Notes: generated by a model not told the origin, from the letters alone. DNA of 35,216 nt from Clostridia bacterium (GCA_025997215.1 BNUH01000027.1:1-35216), one strand, 5' to 3'; counted from the stretch's first letter, positions 15,362 through 24,707 are shown. Made by a program: numbers and translations.

Positions 15362-17026
15362 ATGATCGGCACCGTTTTGCTGCTAATCCAATTGGCTGTA
15401 ACCGGCGTGATAGGCGTCTACTTCTTCACGCAGCTGCGCAGCCAGCGCCGCAACCAGCCCGCCGCCAAGCGCGAGGGCAGCAAGGAGATGGACAAACTGC
15501 TGCGTATGCGCGGCATCCATCTGTCGGAACCGCTGTCCGAGCGGGTACGCCCGGCCACATTCGAGGACATCATCGGCCAGCAGGAGGGCATCAAGGCGCT
15601 CAAGGTGCTGCTCCACGGCCCGAACCCCCAACACGTAATTATTTATGGACCGCCGGGCATCGGCAAGACCTGCGCCGCGAGGCTCGCGCTGGAATCCTCA
15701 AAGCACAGCCCGGGCACGCCGTTCCGACCGGACGCGCCATTCATCGAGATGGACGCCACGTGCGTCCGATTCGATGAGCGCGCGATAGCCGACCCGTTGT
15801 TGGGCAGCGTGCACGACCCGATTTATCAAGGCGCGGGGCCGTTGGGAGTGCAGGGGATTCCACAGCCAAAGCCCGGCGCGGTCAGCCGCGCGCATGGCGG
15901 CGTGTTATTCCTGGATGAAATCGGCGAACTGCATCCAACCCAAATGAACAAACTGCTGAAGGTGCTGGAGGATCGCAAGGTCAGCTTCGAATCGGCGTAT
16001 TACAACCCCGAGGATACCACGGTGCCCAAGTATATCCATGAGATATTCAAGAAGGGTATGCCCGCGGACTTCCGCTTGATTGGCGCGACGACGCGAGGGC
16101 CGGATAGTCTGCCGCCCGCGCTGCGTTCGCGATGTATGGAGATCTACTTCCGCGCGCTGGAACCGGACGAGGTGTCACAGATCGCGGGAGGCGCGGCTTC
16201 GCGCGCGGGTTACGACATGGGTGAATCCCAGGCTGAATTGATCGGCAGGTATGCCGCATGCGGGCGCGACGCGGTTAACATCGTACAGATGGCCGCCGGA
16301 TTGGCGCAGCTGGAACATCGCCGCACCATCACCTCGGAGGATATCGAATGGGTGGCTGACAGCAGCCACTTCTCACCACGACCGGATCAGACGGCGTGCT
16401 CATCCTCCGAGGTGGGAAGCGTGCACGGGCTGGCGGTGTACGGTTCACACCAAGGCGCTGTGATGGAGATCGAGGCGGTAGCGATGCCCGGCACGGGTCG
16501 CGTGACGGTGACGGGCATTGTCGAGGAGGAGGAACTGGGTGGCGAAGGCCACAAGATGCGCCGGAAATCCACGGCGCGCGGTTCCGCTGAAAACGTCGCG
16601 ACGCTGCTGCGGCGGATGGGTTACGGCGGGCCGATGACGGATTTGCACATCAACTTCCCAGGCGGGCAGCCCGTGGACGGGCCCAGCGCGGGGGTAGCGA
16701 TGGCGGTGGCGGCGTGCTCCGCGCTGACAGGCGTCGAAGCCGACGGCGCGACGGCGATGACGGGTGAAGTATCCGTTCGCGGCGAGGTGAAGCCCGTCGG
16801 CGGTGTGCCGGCGAAGATCGAGGCCGCCAAGCGCGCCGGGCTGAAGCGTGTACTCATCCCACGGGCGAATTGGCAGTCGCGGTTTAACGATATGGGCATC
16901 GACGTGCACCCGGTTGACACATTAAAGGAAGCGATAGGGTTGATGCTGGGTGACGCGGGTTACGCTTCGACGACCAGCGAGAAGATACTTACGATGGAGC
17001 CGCTCGCCGCGAAAGCCGTCGAATAG
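15362..17026 (+). CDS. lonB: LonB-type ATP-dependent protease
   Basis: A 554-residue membrane-anchored Lon protease of the LonB (sporulation) type. One N-terminal helix (residues 2-21) precedes an AAA+ ATPase with Walker A GPPGIGKT (about 96-103) and Walker B GVLFLDEIGEL (about 180-190), then the Lon catalytic domain with PVDGPSAGVAMAVA (Ser nucleophile) and GGVPAKIEAAKRAG (Lys of the dyad). AAGGAGGGG before ATG 15362 sets the start; an upstream in-frame ATG at 15287 has no RBS. In Bacillus, LonB acts in the forespore. Three TTAGGAA heptamers (15225-15231, 15236-15242, 15244-15250) lie upstream and may be regulatory. It ends at a bidirectional terminator. Confidence 0.92.
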   Translation: MIGTVLLLIQLAVTGVIGVYFFTQLRSQRRNQPAAKREGSKEMDKLLRMRGIHLSEPLSERVRPATFEDIIGQQEGIKALKVLLHGPNPQHVIIYGPPGIGKTCAARLALESSKHSPGTPFRPDAPFIEMDATCVRFDERAIADPLLGSVHDPIYQGAGPLGVQGIPQPKPGAVSRAHGGVLFLDEIGELHPTQMNKLLKVLEDRKVSFESAYYNPEDTTVPKYIHEIFKKGMPADFRLIGATTRGPDSLPPALRSRCMEIYFRALEPDEVSQIAGGAASRAGYDMGESQAELIGRYAACGRDAVNIVQMAAGLAQLEHRRTITSEDIEWVADSSHFSPRPDQTACSSSEVGSVHGLAVYGSHQGAVMEIEAVAMPGTGRVTVTGIVEEEELGGEGHKMRRKSTARGSAENVATLLRRMGYGGPMTDLHINFPGGQPVDGPSAGVAMAVAACSALTGVEADGATAMTGEVSVRGEVKPVGGVPAKIEAAKRAGLKRVLIPRANWQSRFNDMGIDVHPVDTLKEAIGLMLGDAGYASTTSEKILTMEPLAAKAVE

Positions 17027-17048
17027 GTTGCGGTAATATGACAAAAAG

Positions 17049-17073
17049 GGCTGGCGCACCGCGCCAGCCTTTT
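17049..17073. terminator. bidirectional terminator between lonB and the lplA-like gene
   Basis: GGCTGGCGC (17049-17057) / GCGCCAGCC (17061-17069) with a 3-nt loop, flanked by AAAAA on the left and TTTT on the right, so it works in both directions. Confidence 0.9.
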
Positions 17074-17091
17074 AACAATATGTTTATAGGT

Positions 17092-18558
17092 TTACTTGCT
17101 GGCGTCGTACATGGCTTGCATCTCGGCGATGATCTGGTCGCCGCCCTCGGCGCGCCACTGCTGGTACACAGCTTTCAGCTGCGTCTCGTCGATCTGGTTT
17201 GCGATGTATTGCACGTTCGCATCCTCCAGCAGGGTGGTCAGCTGAGCGCCGATCATCGTGTTGGTTTCAGATATGAACGCCGCGCATGGATTCCCCACGA
17301 CGTAGTCGGGATACTGCAGCAGGTATTCGTTGTACAGCGCGCGCAGACCCGTATTGTGCATGGGAACCGCGAGGTCGCCGTTCACATTCATACCTAACTG
17401 ATTGATGCTGCCCTGCAGTGAGCGGATCGATATCTCCTGATCGGAAGGCGTTGCAATGCGGTAACCGTCCTCGTCCACCCAGTATGTCTGATCCTGGACG
17501 CCCCAGTTGACCAAGGTCTGGCCTTCAGGGCTATTCATGAAATCCAGGAACGCCAGACATTTGAGCATGTCGTCCTCGGTCTTGGCGGTCTTGGTGATGA
17601 CGACCTCGCCGGATAGCCCCGCCGTTGGCCACATGCGCTCCTCGCCCGCCGCGTTCTTGACAAAGGGTAGGATGTTGAATACGTTTGTGGTCACGCCCTT
17701 GTTTTGCTCAAACCAGTCCTGCTGGCGGTAACCGTCATCCATCGTATCCAGCTTGATCCCCGCATGGTCGTTGCGGAGCGGTTCCACCCAGATGGTGGAT
17801 TCCAGCACCATGAAGTCCTGGTTGATCGCTCCGGCGGCGTACAGATCGCGCAGCCAGTTCAGGCCTTCGAGAAAAGCCGGGTCCTCGTGGGCGGGGTAGA
17901 GTTTGTCGTCCGCGTCCACACCCCAGGTGTTCGGCGCGCCGTGCATGATCGTGATCAGCTTGATCGTACCGTCCACATACTTGCACATGACGATGCCGTA
18001 TGTGCCCTTGTCCTTATCGGTGAACGCGAGCGCCATATTCTTCAGATCGTCCAGAGTCTCCGGCACTCCCAGGCCTAACGCCTCCGCCCAGTCCGAACGA
18101 TAGATGATACCGTTGCGGGCGAGCGGGCGCGCGCGGTAGATACCGTACAGCCGTCCGTCGATCTTTGTCGCATTAAATACGACTGGGCTGCCATCCTTGA
18201 TGTACTGCGTGCCGTCGATGTAGTCCGTCAGATCCCAGAACGCTCCGGCGCGCGCCGACGAGACGATCACAGGATCCTGATGTCCTTTAACTATCAGGAT
18301 TTTTGGCATGTCCCCGGCCAGCGCCAGACTGACGGCCTCGGGATACGAGGCGTCGGGTACGAAGGTAACATCGAGCTTGGTATTCGTGGCTTGCTCGATG
18401 GCCGTGAGGGTCGGGTTATTCTCATACTGGAACGTCTCGGTGTAGAATGAAGGCATGAGGATGCTGATGGGGTACGGGGCTTCCTCGGCGGCCGCGAATG
18501 AACCGACGGCGGGCATCATCAGCGCCAGGGCAAGCAAGACCAACAGGAATTTACGCAT
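17092..18558 (-). CDS. sugar ABC transporter substrate-binding protein (LplA-like)
   Basis: A 488-residue family 1 extracellular solute-binding protein. A signal peptide of about 25 residues ends near SFAAAEE (signal peptidase I type); no lipobox Cys is visible, unusual for Gram-positive binding proteins, which are normally lipid-anchored. The mature part resembles LplA/YtcQ proteins that bind oligosaccharides (ISILMPSFYTETFQ, later PAGLSG and NSPEGQTLVNWG near residue 360). RBS: GAGGG ahead of ATG. Third gene of the operon after the two permeases; no ATPase is encoded here, as usual for systems sharing an MsmX-like ATPase. Substrate unknown; galK next door hints at galactosides. Confidence 0.88.
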   Translation of the reverse strand: MRKFLLVLLALALMMPAVGSFAAAEEAPYPISILMPSFYTETFQYENNPTLTAIEQATNTKLDVTFVPDASYPEAVSLALAGDMPKILIVKGHQDPVIVSSARAGAFWDLTDYIDGTQYIKDGSPVVFNATKIDGRLYGIYRARPLARNGIIYRSDWAEALGLGVPETLDDLKNMALAFTDKDKGTYGIVMCKYVDGTIKLITIMHGAPNTWGVDADDKLYPAHEDPAFLEGLNWLRDLYAAGAINQDFMVLESTIWVEPLRNDHAGIKLDTMDDGYRQQDWFEQNKGVTTNVFNILPFVKNAAGEERMWPTAGLSGEVVITKTAKTEDDMLKCLAFLDFMNSPEGQTLVNWGVQDQTYWVDEDGYRIATPSDQEISIRSLQGSINQLGMNVNGDLAVPMHNTGLRALYNEYLLQYPDYVVGNPCAAFISETNTMIGAQLTTLLEDANVQYIANQIDETQLKAVYQQWRAEGGDQIIAEMQAMYDASK

Positions 18559-18603
18559 GCGGTTTCCCTCCTTGAATATTGTGGATTTATTGCGCCTCCA
18601 GAC

Positions 18604-19518
18604 TTAACCTTTCAGAGCGCCGATCATTACGCCCTTAGTAAAGTGCTTCTGGAGGAATGGGTACACCAGCATAATGGGTACGGTCGATACCGTGATGACG
18701 GCCATCTTGATGGATTGTGCGGGCGGTTTCAAATAATCCGCGCCCAGACCGCTCCCAGGGTCACCGGCTGAAAGTATGATTAGCTGACGCAGAACCACCT
18801 GCAGCGGCCACTGGTTGGGCGTTTTGGCCATGTATAACGTGGCCGCGAAGTACGAATTCCAGTGCGCGACGGCGTAGAACAGCGAGAATGTTGCGATCAC
18901 GGGCATGGATAGCGGCAGTACGATCCGTATCAGCGCGCCGATGTCGGTGCAGCCGTCCAATCGCGCGGATTCCTCCAGACCATCGGGTAGATTCTGGAAG
19001 AAATTCTTGATGATCATCATGTTGTACGCGCTGATGGCTCCCGGCAGGAGCACCGACCAGTACGTATTAAGCAAGCCCAGGCTGCGCACGACGATGTATG
19101 ACGGTATCATCCCGCCGGAGAAAAACATGGAGAATATTACCAGGTTCAGCAGGAACGTTCGGCCATGGAGGTAGCGTTTGGACAGCGAGTACGCGAGCGT
19201 GACGGTAAAGAACATATTGATAAGCGTGCCGACCGCCGTGATGAATACTGAATTCCCAAACGCTCGTATCAGCGTGCTGCTGGAGAATATGTACTGATAC
19301 GCCGAGAAGCTAACGTCGCGCGGGATCAGGAACAGCGGCCGCTCGACGATCTCGCGCTCGGTCGCGAACGAAGCCGCGACGACGTATATGAACGGCAGGA
19401 TCGTCAGCACCGCCGCCAAACCCAGCACGACGATATTGGCGCCGTCGAATATCCGGTTGCCCGGCGACTGCTTGATGCCAATCTTGGCCGTGGGTCTCAC
19501 TAACGCTTTTGATTCCAT
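18604..19518 (-). CDS. sugar ABC transporter permease (LplC/YtcP-like)
   Basis: A 304-residue MalG-type permease with six predicted helices. The cytoplasmic EAA loop reads LEESARLDGCTDIGALIRIVLPLSMP (about residues 185-210), where the ATPase docks. Start placed at ATG 19518, one base after the stop of the upstream permease gene (19520), rather than at an upstream ATG inside it, which would force overlap. It ends before the binding-protein gene. Works with the 19520-20461 permease as a heterodimeric pore. Confidence 0.92.
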   Translation of the reverse strand: MESKALVRPTAKIGIKQSPGNRIFDGANIVVLGLAAVLTILPFIYVVAASFATEREIVERPLFLIPRDVSFSAYQYIFSSSTLIRAFGNSVFITAVGTLINMFFTVTLAYSLSKRYLHGRTFLLNLVIFSMFFSGGMIPSYIVVRSLGLLNTYWSVLLPGAISAYNMMIIKNFFQNLPDGLEESARLDGCTDIGALIRIVLPLSMPVIATFSLFYAVAHWNSYFAATLYMAKTPNQWPLQVVLRQLIILSAGDPGSGLGADYLKPPAQSIKMAVITVSTVPIMLVYPFLQKHFTKGVMIGALKG

Positions 19519-19519
19519 G

Positions 19520-20461
19520 TTAATACAACCCCGGTTCGCCCAGTCGATGCGCCAGCGCATTGGAACCCATCACCAGCGCCACGCTGATCACTGCCTTGAA
19601 TAGGCCGATGGCTGTGGCGTAGCTGAACTGCCCGCTCTGGATGCCCTGCTGGTAAACGAATACGTCGAAAGTCTGGGATACGCTGCGGTTCATGGCGTTG
19701 GCCATGAGCAGCAGGTGCTCGTAGCCGGTATCCAGCACGCTGCCCATGCGCAGAACCAGCAGCAGCACTATTGTGGATCGGATCGCCGGCAGCGTTATAT
19801 GCCATAGCTGTCGCCAGCGTCCGGCGCCGTCGCACATCGCGGCTTCATACTGTTCCGGTTCGACGCCAGCCAGCGCCGCGAGGAATATTATGGTACCCCA
19901 GCCGGTTTCCTTCCAAATGGTTTGACCGATGATCATGGGCCGGAACGCGCCTGGCGAGGTCAGGAATCCAACGGATTGCCCGGTCAGCGCCTGGGTCATC
20001 TTGTAAACGATCCCCGTCGTGTTGAACATGACGTACGTGATCGAGCAGACGATGACTATCGACACAAAATGCGGTATATATAGGAAGGTCTGCACCAGCT
20101 TCTTGTAGCCTGGACTGCGCAGTTCGTTGAGCAGCAGCGCGAGGATGATCGGTGCGGGGAAAAAGAACGCGATATTCATCAGCGATAGCAGTATCGTATT
20201 GGAGAATAGCCGCGTGAAAATCGGGTTCGAAAAGAAATAGTTGAACCACTTCAGGCCAACCCACTTGCTGCCCATCACGCCCAGTATCGGCACATATTCC
20301 TTGAACGCGATCAACACGCCGCCCATCGGCAGGTATTTGAACACGATGAAATACAGGACGCCCGGCAGCGCAAGCAGGTACAGCCAGCGGTCGCGCACGA
20401 TGTGCGCCCGTAAGCGCGAGGTGCGCGGGTGGTTGGCGGTTCGCGGCTGGGTCGTGACCAT
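19520..20461 (-). CDS. sugar ABC transporter permease (LplB/YteP-like)
   Basis: A 313-residue MalF-type permease. It starts with a basic cytosolic tail, then WLYLLALPGVLYFIVFKYLP (typical LplB start) and GVLIAFKEY; the EAA loop EQYEAAMCDGAGRWRQLWHI is at about residue 205-225. AGGAGG stands 5 nt before ATG. First gene of the transporter operon. A good promoter lies at 20507-20535 on the same strand. Confidence 0.93.
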   Translation of the reverse strand: MVTTQPRTANHPRTSRLRAHIVRDRWLYLLALPGVLYFIVFKYLPMGGVLIAFKEYVPILGVMGSKWVGLKWFNYFFSNPIFTRLFSNTILLSLMNIAFFFPAPIILALLLNELRSPGYKKLVQTFLYIPHFVSIVIVCSITYVMFNTTGIVYKMTQALTGQSVGFLTSPGAFRPMIIGQTIWKETGWGTIIFLAALAGVEPEQYEAAMCDGAGRWRQLWHITLPAIRSTIVLLLVLRMGSVLDTGYEHLLLMANAMNRSVSQTFDVFVYQQGIQSGQFSYATAIGLFKAVISVALVMGSNALAHRLGEPGLY

Positions 20462-20506
20462 GGCGTCCTCCTGGCAGCATAAGTTTCATGAGTCCCTTTA
20501 GCTGGA

Positions 20507-20535
20507 AGTATATCACAGAATGTAAACCTTTGCAA
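20507..20535 (-). promoter_or_regulatory. promoter of the sugar transporter operon
   Basis: Minus-strand TTGCAA (20535-20530), 17-bp spacer, TATACT (20512-20507), about 50 bp before the LplB-like start. Confidence 0.7.
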
Positions 20536-20602
20536 CATACAATTTGACAAGACGGGGATATTTTTTTGAAAAGGTGAGGACATTTTTTATGATAAGCCGC
20601 GC

Positions 20603-20631
20603 TTGACAAACGCCGCGAATCATGGAAAAAT
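20603..20631 (+). promoter_or_regulatory. possible galK operon promoter
   Basis: TTGACA (20603-20608), 17-bp spacer, AAAAAT (20626-20631). The -35 box is perfect but the -10 box is weak (4 of 6), so it may need an activator. Divergent from the transporter promoter. Confidence 0.4.
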
Positions 20632-20675
20632 AATGTCATGCTAGAGCATTATTCGACCTTGGGAGGATTCATAAT

Positions 20676-21956
20676 GTGATTTCAGTGCAGTTGTCGAGAC
20701 TGATGGAGGAGCCGCGGGTGCGCGACCAATTCCAACTCATGTATGGCAGCCGCGAGGGTGCGATCGTATCGCAGGTGGAGCGCTATGCGCGAGTAGCGAA
20801 GCGATTCGAGCAGTCGTTCCCGAATAATCCCAACAGGGTGCGGCTGTTCTCGGCGCCGGGGCGCATCGAGATCGGCGGGAACCACACCGATCACAACCAT
20901 GGCATGGTGCTGGCCGCCGCCGTTTCCCTGGATACTGTGGCCGCCGCCGCGCCAAACGGCGAGGGCAAGGCGCGCATATTCAGCGAAGGATTCGACCCGG
21001 TCGAGGTGGAGCTGAAGGATCTGGCTCCCCGTGACGGTGAGCGGCGCACCACCGCGTCCGTCGTTCGCGGCGCGCTGGCGCGGCTGAAGGAACGCGGCGT
21101 CCCGGTCGAGGGTTTCGACGCGGCGGTATCCAGCGGCGTGAGGACGGGTTCGGGGTTGAGTTCGTCGGCGGCGTTTGAGGTGCTGCTGCTGACTGCTATC
21201 GACAGCATGTTCGGCGGCGGCAGTCTGGATGCCAAAACCCGCGCGCGAATCGCCCAGAATATCGAGAACACCTACTTCGGCAAGCCCAGCGGATTGATGG
21301 ATCAGATGGCATCGTCGGTGGGTGGGCTGGTTTGGATCGACTTCAAGGGCGGCGACGCGATCGTCCGGCCCGTGGCATACGACTTCGCGCAGAAGGGTTA
21401 CGCGATAGCCGTGGTGAATCCTGGCGGCGACCATTCCGATTTGAACGACGAGTACGCCGCCATTCCTAGTGAAATGAGGAAAGTCGCCTCGCTGCTCGGT
21501 TCCGAAACCCTGCGCGGCGTTAGGCCGGAAGCGTTGGAATCCAGCATCGCCTCACTGCGTTCGCGCGGCGCGTCCGACCGGGCGATCCTGCGCGCTTTTC
21601 ACTTTTTCGACGAGAATCAGCGCGTGGGCGAACAGGCGCACGCGTTGGAACGGGACGACCTGCCGCGATTCTTCGATCTGGTCAACCAATCCGGCGAATC
21701 CTCATGGAAACTGCTACAGAATGTCTACGCGCGCGCGGATCGTCAACCGCTGGCGCTGGCGCTGGAGATCGCTCGGCGATTCCTGGCCGGACAGGGCGCG
21801 TGGCGCGTGCACGGCGGCGGATTCGAGGGGACGATCCTGTGCTTCGTACCGACCGCGAAACTGAATGCGTTTGTCCGGAGGATGAGTTCGGTGTTCGGCG
21901 ACCACTGCTGCGATTTGTTGGATATTCGGCCGATTGGCGCGACGGAGGTTATATAG
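20676..21956 (+). CDS. galK: galactokinase
   Basis: A 426-residue GHMP kinase that phosphorylates galactose to galactose-1-phosphate with ATP. The substrate motif APGRIEIGGNHTDHNHG (about residues 57-73), the ATP-binding GLSSSAAFEVL (about 165-175) and the late HGGGFEGTILCFVP motif (about 375-390) are intact; length is normal for this Firmicutes type. The GTG start at 20676 has GGGAGG 9 nt upstream; the ATG two bases before it would hit an immediate stop. The amidohydrolase starts right after the stop codon, so they share an operon. Completes the Leloir pathway with galT at 13304. Confidence 0.95.
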   Translation: MISVQLSRLMEEPRVRDQFQLMYGSREGAIVSQVERYARVAKRFEQSFPNNPNRVRLFSAPGRIEIGGNHTDHNHGMVLAAAVSLDTVAAAAPNGEGKARIFSEGFDPVEVELKDLAPRDGERRTTASVVRGALARLKERGVPVEGFDAAVSSGVRTGSGLSSSAAFEVLLLTAIDSMFGGGSLDAKTRARIAQNIENTYFGKPSGLMDQMASSVGGLVWIDFKGGDAIVRPVAYDFAQKGYAIAVVNPGGDHSDLNDEYAAIPSEMRKVASLLGSETLRGVRPEALESSIASLRSRGASDRAILRAFHFFDENQRVGEQAHALERDDLPRFFDLVNQSGESSWKLLQNVYARADRQPLALALEIARRFLAGQGAWRVHGGGFEGTILCFVPTAKLNAFVRRMSSVFGDHCCDLLDIRPIGATEVI

Positions 21957-23111
21957 ATGTTACTTATTAAGAACGCGAAACTGCTGACTATGGGGCCGAA
22001 GGATTATCCCGACGGCGCGGATATGTTAATCAATGACGGCGTGATCGTGGCCATCGGCGCGAATCTGCCCGAATCCGGCGCGCGGGTCGTCGACGCGAAG
22101 GGCCTAACCGCGCTGCCGGGCATCATCGACGCGCACTGCCACGTGGGTATGTGGGAGGACAGCAACGGCTGGGCGGGCAGCGACGGCAACGAGATCACCA
22201 AGCCCATCACACCGGAGATGCGTGCGCTGGACGGCGTGAACCCGGAGGATCGCTGCTTTGGCGACGCGCTGAAGGCGGGCGTCACATTGGTTGCGACGGG
22301 TCCGGGCAGCGCGAACGTCGTCGGCGGGCAGTTTCTGGCGATGCGTACCGCCGGAAAACGCTTGGACGACATGCTCGTCAAGGAGCCGATCGCCCTGAAG
22401 ATAGCATTCGGAGAGAATCCCAAGCGATGTTACGGCGAAAGCCAGAAGAAGGAGCCGATGACCCGAATGGCCACCGCCGCGCTGCTGCGACAGGCGTTGA
22501 TCGACGGGCAGACTTACGCGCGCAAGCTCGCCCAATCCAGCGAGGATAAGACGCCCGACCGCGACCTGGGCAAGGAGATACTCGCCGACGCGCTCTCCGG
22601 CAGTCTGCGGGTTAAGGCGCACGCGCACCGCGCCGACGACATCCGGACGGCGCTTAGGATTCGCGATGAGTTCCACCTGAATATGTCGCTGGAACATTGC
22701 ACCGAGGGCTGGCGCATACTGGACGTGCTCAAGGATGCCAAAGCGCCCGTCATACTCGGGCCGCTGCTCAGCGACCGCAGCAAAGAGGAACTGCGGAATC
22801 TGTCGTACGAAGCCCCGGCATTTTTCCACAAGGCGGGCGTCAGGTTTGCTATGATGACGGATCATCCTGTGATTCCGCTGGAATATCTGCCCGTATGCAT
22901 GGCGCTGGCCGTAAGATATGGCTTAGCGGAACGCGCCGCGCTGGAGGCAATCACGATCAACGCGGCTTGGGCGATCGGTTTGGATGATCGGTTCGGTTCG
23001 CTGGAACCGAATAAGGAGGCGGATTTCGCGCTGTACGACGGCGATCCGCTGGACGTGCGAACCAAGGTGCGGCAGGTATATGTACGCGGACTGCTGGTGC
23101 ATGAAGGATAA
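21957..23111 (+). CDS. amidohydrolase family protein (imidazolonepropionase-like)
   Basis: A 384-residue TIM-barrel metal-dependent hydrolase. LLIKNAKLLTM and the INDGVIVAIG strand lead to GIIDAHCHVGMWED (metal-binding His pair, about residues 58-71), HAHRADDIRTALRI (about 222-235), LEHCTEGW (about 243-250) and MMTDHPVIP (about 299-307, metal Asp), ending with TINAAWAIGLDDRFGSLEPNKEADFALY, typical of the family. Substrate unknown. It starts directly after the galK stop and its end overlaps tsaE by 11 bp, so it sits within the operon. Confidence 0.88.
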   Translation: MLLIKNAKLLTMGPKDYPDGADMLINDGVIVAIGANLPESGARVVDAKGLTALPGIIDAHCHVGMWEDSNGWAGSDGNEITKPITPEMRALDGVNPEDRCFGDALKAGVTLVATGPGSANVVGGQFLAMRTAGKRLDDMLVKEPIALKIAFGENPKRCYGESQKKEPMTRMATAALLRQALIDGQTYARKLAQSSEDKTPDRDLGKEILADALSGSLRVKAHAHRADDIRTALRIRDEFHLNMSLEHCTEGWRILDVLKDAKAPVILGPLLSDRSKEELRNLSYEAPAFFHKAGVRFAMMTDHPVIPLEYLPVCMALAVRYGLAERAALEAITINAAWAIGLDDRFGSLEPNKEADFALYDGDPLDVRTKVRQVYVRGLLVHEG

Positions 23112-23538
23112 TATTATCTGTCACGGGGAGGCGGATACTGCCTCCCTTGGCGCTCGGCTCGCCGGATCGCTGCGGCATGGCGACGCCGTGCTGTTGTACG
23201 GCGAGATGGGCGCTGGCAAGAGCGTCTTTTCGCGCGGGATTGCCGAGGCGCTGGGTGTGGCTGGCATCATGCCCTCGCCAACATTTCTGATAATGATACC
23301 GCATCAAGCCGCAAACGGGTTGACCATATTCCACATGGATCTGTATCGGCTGGATGGCGCGGAGGCGTTCTACGCGGCGGGTTTGGATGAATGCTTGAGC
23401 GAGGGTATATCGCTCATCGAGTGGCCGGAGCGATGTCCTGGCGCATTCAATAAGGCGGCGCGGATCGTCGAGGTTCATATTAGTTATGGTTCCAATGAGA
23501 ATGAGCGGGTTATAAGCTATGCGCATACTCGCGCTTGA
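23101..23538 (+). CDS. tsaE: tRNA t6A synthesis ATPase TsaE
   Basis: A 145-residue P-loop ATPase of the TsaE (YjeE) family, a member of the tRNA A37 threonylcarbamoyladenosine complex with TsaB and TsaD. Walker A reads GEMGAGKSVF (about residues 34-43), then SPTF (switch) and FHMDLYRLDGAE with the family's H-x-D-x-Y-R motif and ISLIEWPER. The ATG at 23101 overlaps the end of the amidohydrolase gene by 11 bp; longer upstream extensions would overlap further without an RBS. The last codons overlap tsaB by 20 bp, a coupled pair typical of Firmicutes. tsaD is not in the window. Confidence 0.95.
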   Translation: MKDNIICHGEADTASLGARLAGSLRHGDAVLLYGEMGAGKSVFSRGIAEALGVAGIMPSPTFLIMIPHQAANGLTIFHMDLYRLDGAEAFYAAGLDECLSEGISLIEWPERCPGAFNKAARIVEVHISYGSNENERVISYAHTRA

Positions 23539-24211
23539 TACCTCCGGCGCATCCGTCAGCGTGGCTGTTTTGGAGGATCGTCGGATCATATTTGAGGCGT
23601 TCGAACGCACGGGCCACACGCATTCCGCGCGTCTGTTAACGTTGGTCGAATCGTCGTTGATGGCGGCCGGCTGGACGATGGGCGGCGTCGATCGGCTGGC
23701 AGTGACGCTCGGCCCCGGCTCCTATACCGGGGTGAGGATCGGCGTCACCACGGCGCGGGGTCTGGCGCAGGGCGTGGGCATACCGTGCGTTGGATTGGAC
23801 ACGCTGGAGGTATTGGCGGCGCGGACTTGCGGCCTGGGTTTCCATATGGTTTGCACGCTGTTGGACGCGCGCGCCGGGCAGGTGTACGGCGCGCTGTTTG
23901 ATTGTGCGGGGGATTCACCCGTCAGATTGCTGGACGATACGGCCTGTTCGCTGGATGAGCTTTGGATGCTGGTCAGGGAGTTGGATCGGGTGGTATTCGT
24001 TGGGGATGGGGCGGAGCGGCTGCGGGATCGGATTGTCGAAAAATGGGGTGAGCGAGCGATGCTGCTGCTGGATTCGTTCAACTATCCGCACGCGTCGGCG
24101 GCCGGGCTGCTGGCAGCCGATCGGCAAGCCGTAACGTTCAACGAATTATTGCCGATATATCTGCGTGCGCCGCAGGCCGAGCGCGACTTGTTGGCGCGTT
24201 CAGGCTCATGA
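23519..24211 (+). CDS. tsaB: tRNA t6A synthesis protein TsaB
   Basis: A 230-residue ASKHA-fold protein that dimerises with TsaD in t6A formation. ILALDTSGASVSVAVLED at the N-terminus and LGPGSYTGVRIGVTTARGLAQG (about residues 63-84) are diagnostic for TsaB. It lacks the full TsaD active site as expected. Overlaps tsaE by 20 bp and rimI by 4 bp, indicating translational coupling. Confidence 0.95.
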   Translation: MRILALDTSGASVSVAVLEDRRIIFEAFERTGHTHSARLLTLVESSLMAAGWTMGGVDRLAVTLGPGSYTGVRIGVTTARGLAQGVGIPCVGLDTLEVLAARTCGLGFHMVCTLLDARAGQVYGALFDCAGDSPVRLLDDTACSLDELWMLVRELDRVVFVGDGAERLRDRIVEKWGERAMLLLDSFNYPHASAAGLLAADRQAVTFNELLPIYLRAPQAERDLLARSGS

Positions 24212-24687
24212 ATACTACGCCGGATTGGTTCATCCGACCCATGACGATGGGCGACGTCGACGCTGTCGCTGCCATTGAGCGGGAAACCTTCGCCGTGCCG
24301 TGGTCCAGGGAATCATTCGTGCGGGAGTTGACGGAAAATATTACCACCGCGCGGTACTTCATCCTCGACCTGGACGGCGATGTCGTTGGTTACGCGGGCA
24401 TGTGGTTGGTGATCGACGAGGCGCACATCACGAATATCGCGGTGCGGCAAGGGTTTCGCGGTTTGGGCGGCGGGGAACTGCTGGTTCGCGCGCTGATCGC
24501 GGAGGCCATCGATTGCGGTTTGGTTTGGATGGATCTGGAAGTGCGGCGCAGCAATATTGTCGCTCAAGGGTTATATCGGAAGATGGGGTTCATTGACGTG
24601 GGATACAGAAAGCGGTATTATGAGGATAACCGCGAGGACGCGCTGGTCATGGCATGCGAGAATTTGTCTGCGGCTTTCAGCAATTAG
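24208..24687 (+). CDS. rimI: ribosomal-protein alanine N-acetyltransferase RimI-like
   Basis: A 159-residue GNAT acetyltransferase. FIRPMTMGDVDAVAAIERETF, SFVRELTEN, then acetyl-CoA loop VRQGFRGLGGGELLV (about residues 83-97) and the C-terminal LEVRRSNIVAQGLYRKMGF give the RimI pattern; RimI acetylates the N-terminal Ala of ribosomal protein S18. In many Firmicutes rimI follows tsaB and precedes tsaD. It overlaps tsaB by 4 bp. Confidence 0.9.
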   Translation: MNTTPDWFIRPMTMGDVDAVAAIERETFAVPWSRESFVRELTENITTARYFILDLDGDVVGYAGMWLVIDEAHITNIAVRQGFRGLGGGELLVRALIAEAIDCGLVWMDLEVRRSNIVAQGLYRKMGFIDVGYRKRYYEDNREDALVMACENLSAAFSN

Positions 24688-24707
24688 GAAGAGGTGGATG
24701 TCGAATC

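Noticed and set aside
19500..20639. Other long minus-strand frames overlapping the permease genes
   Set aside because: They are shadows rich in Arg, Pro and His produced by the high GC of the real permease frames.
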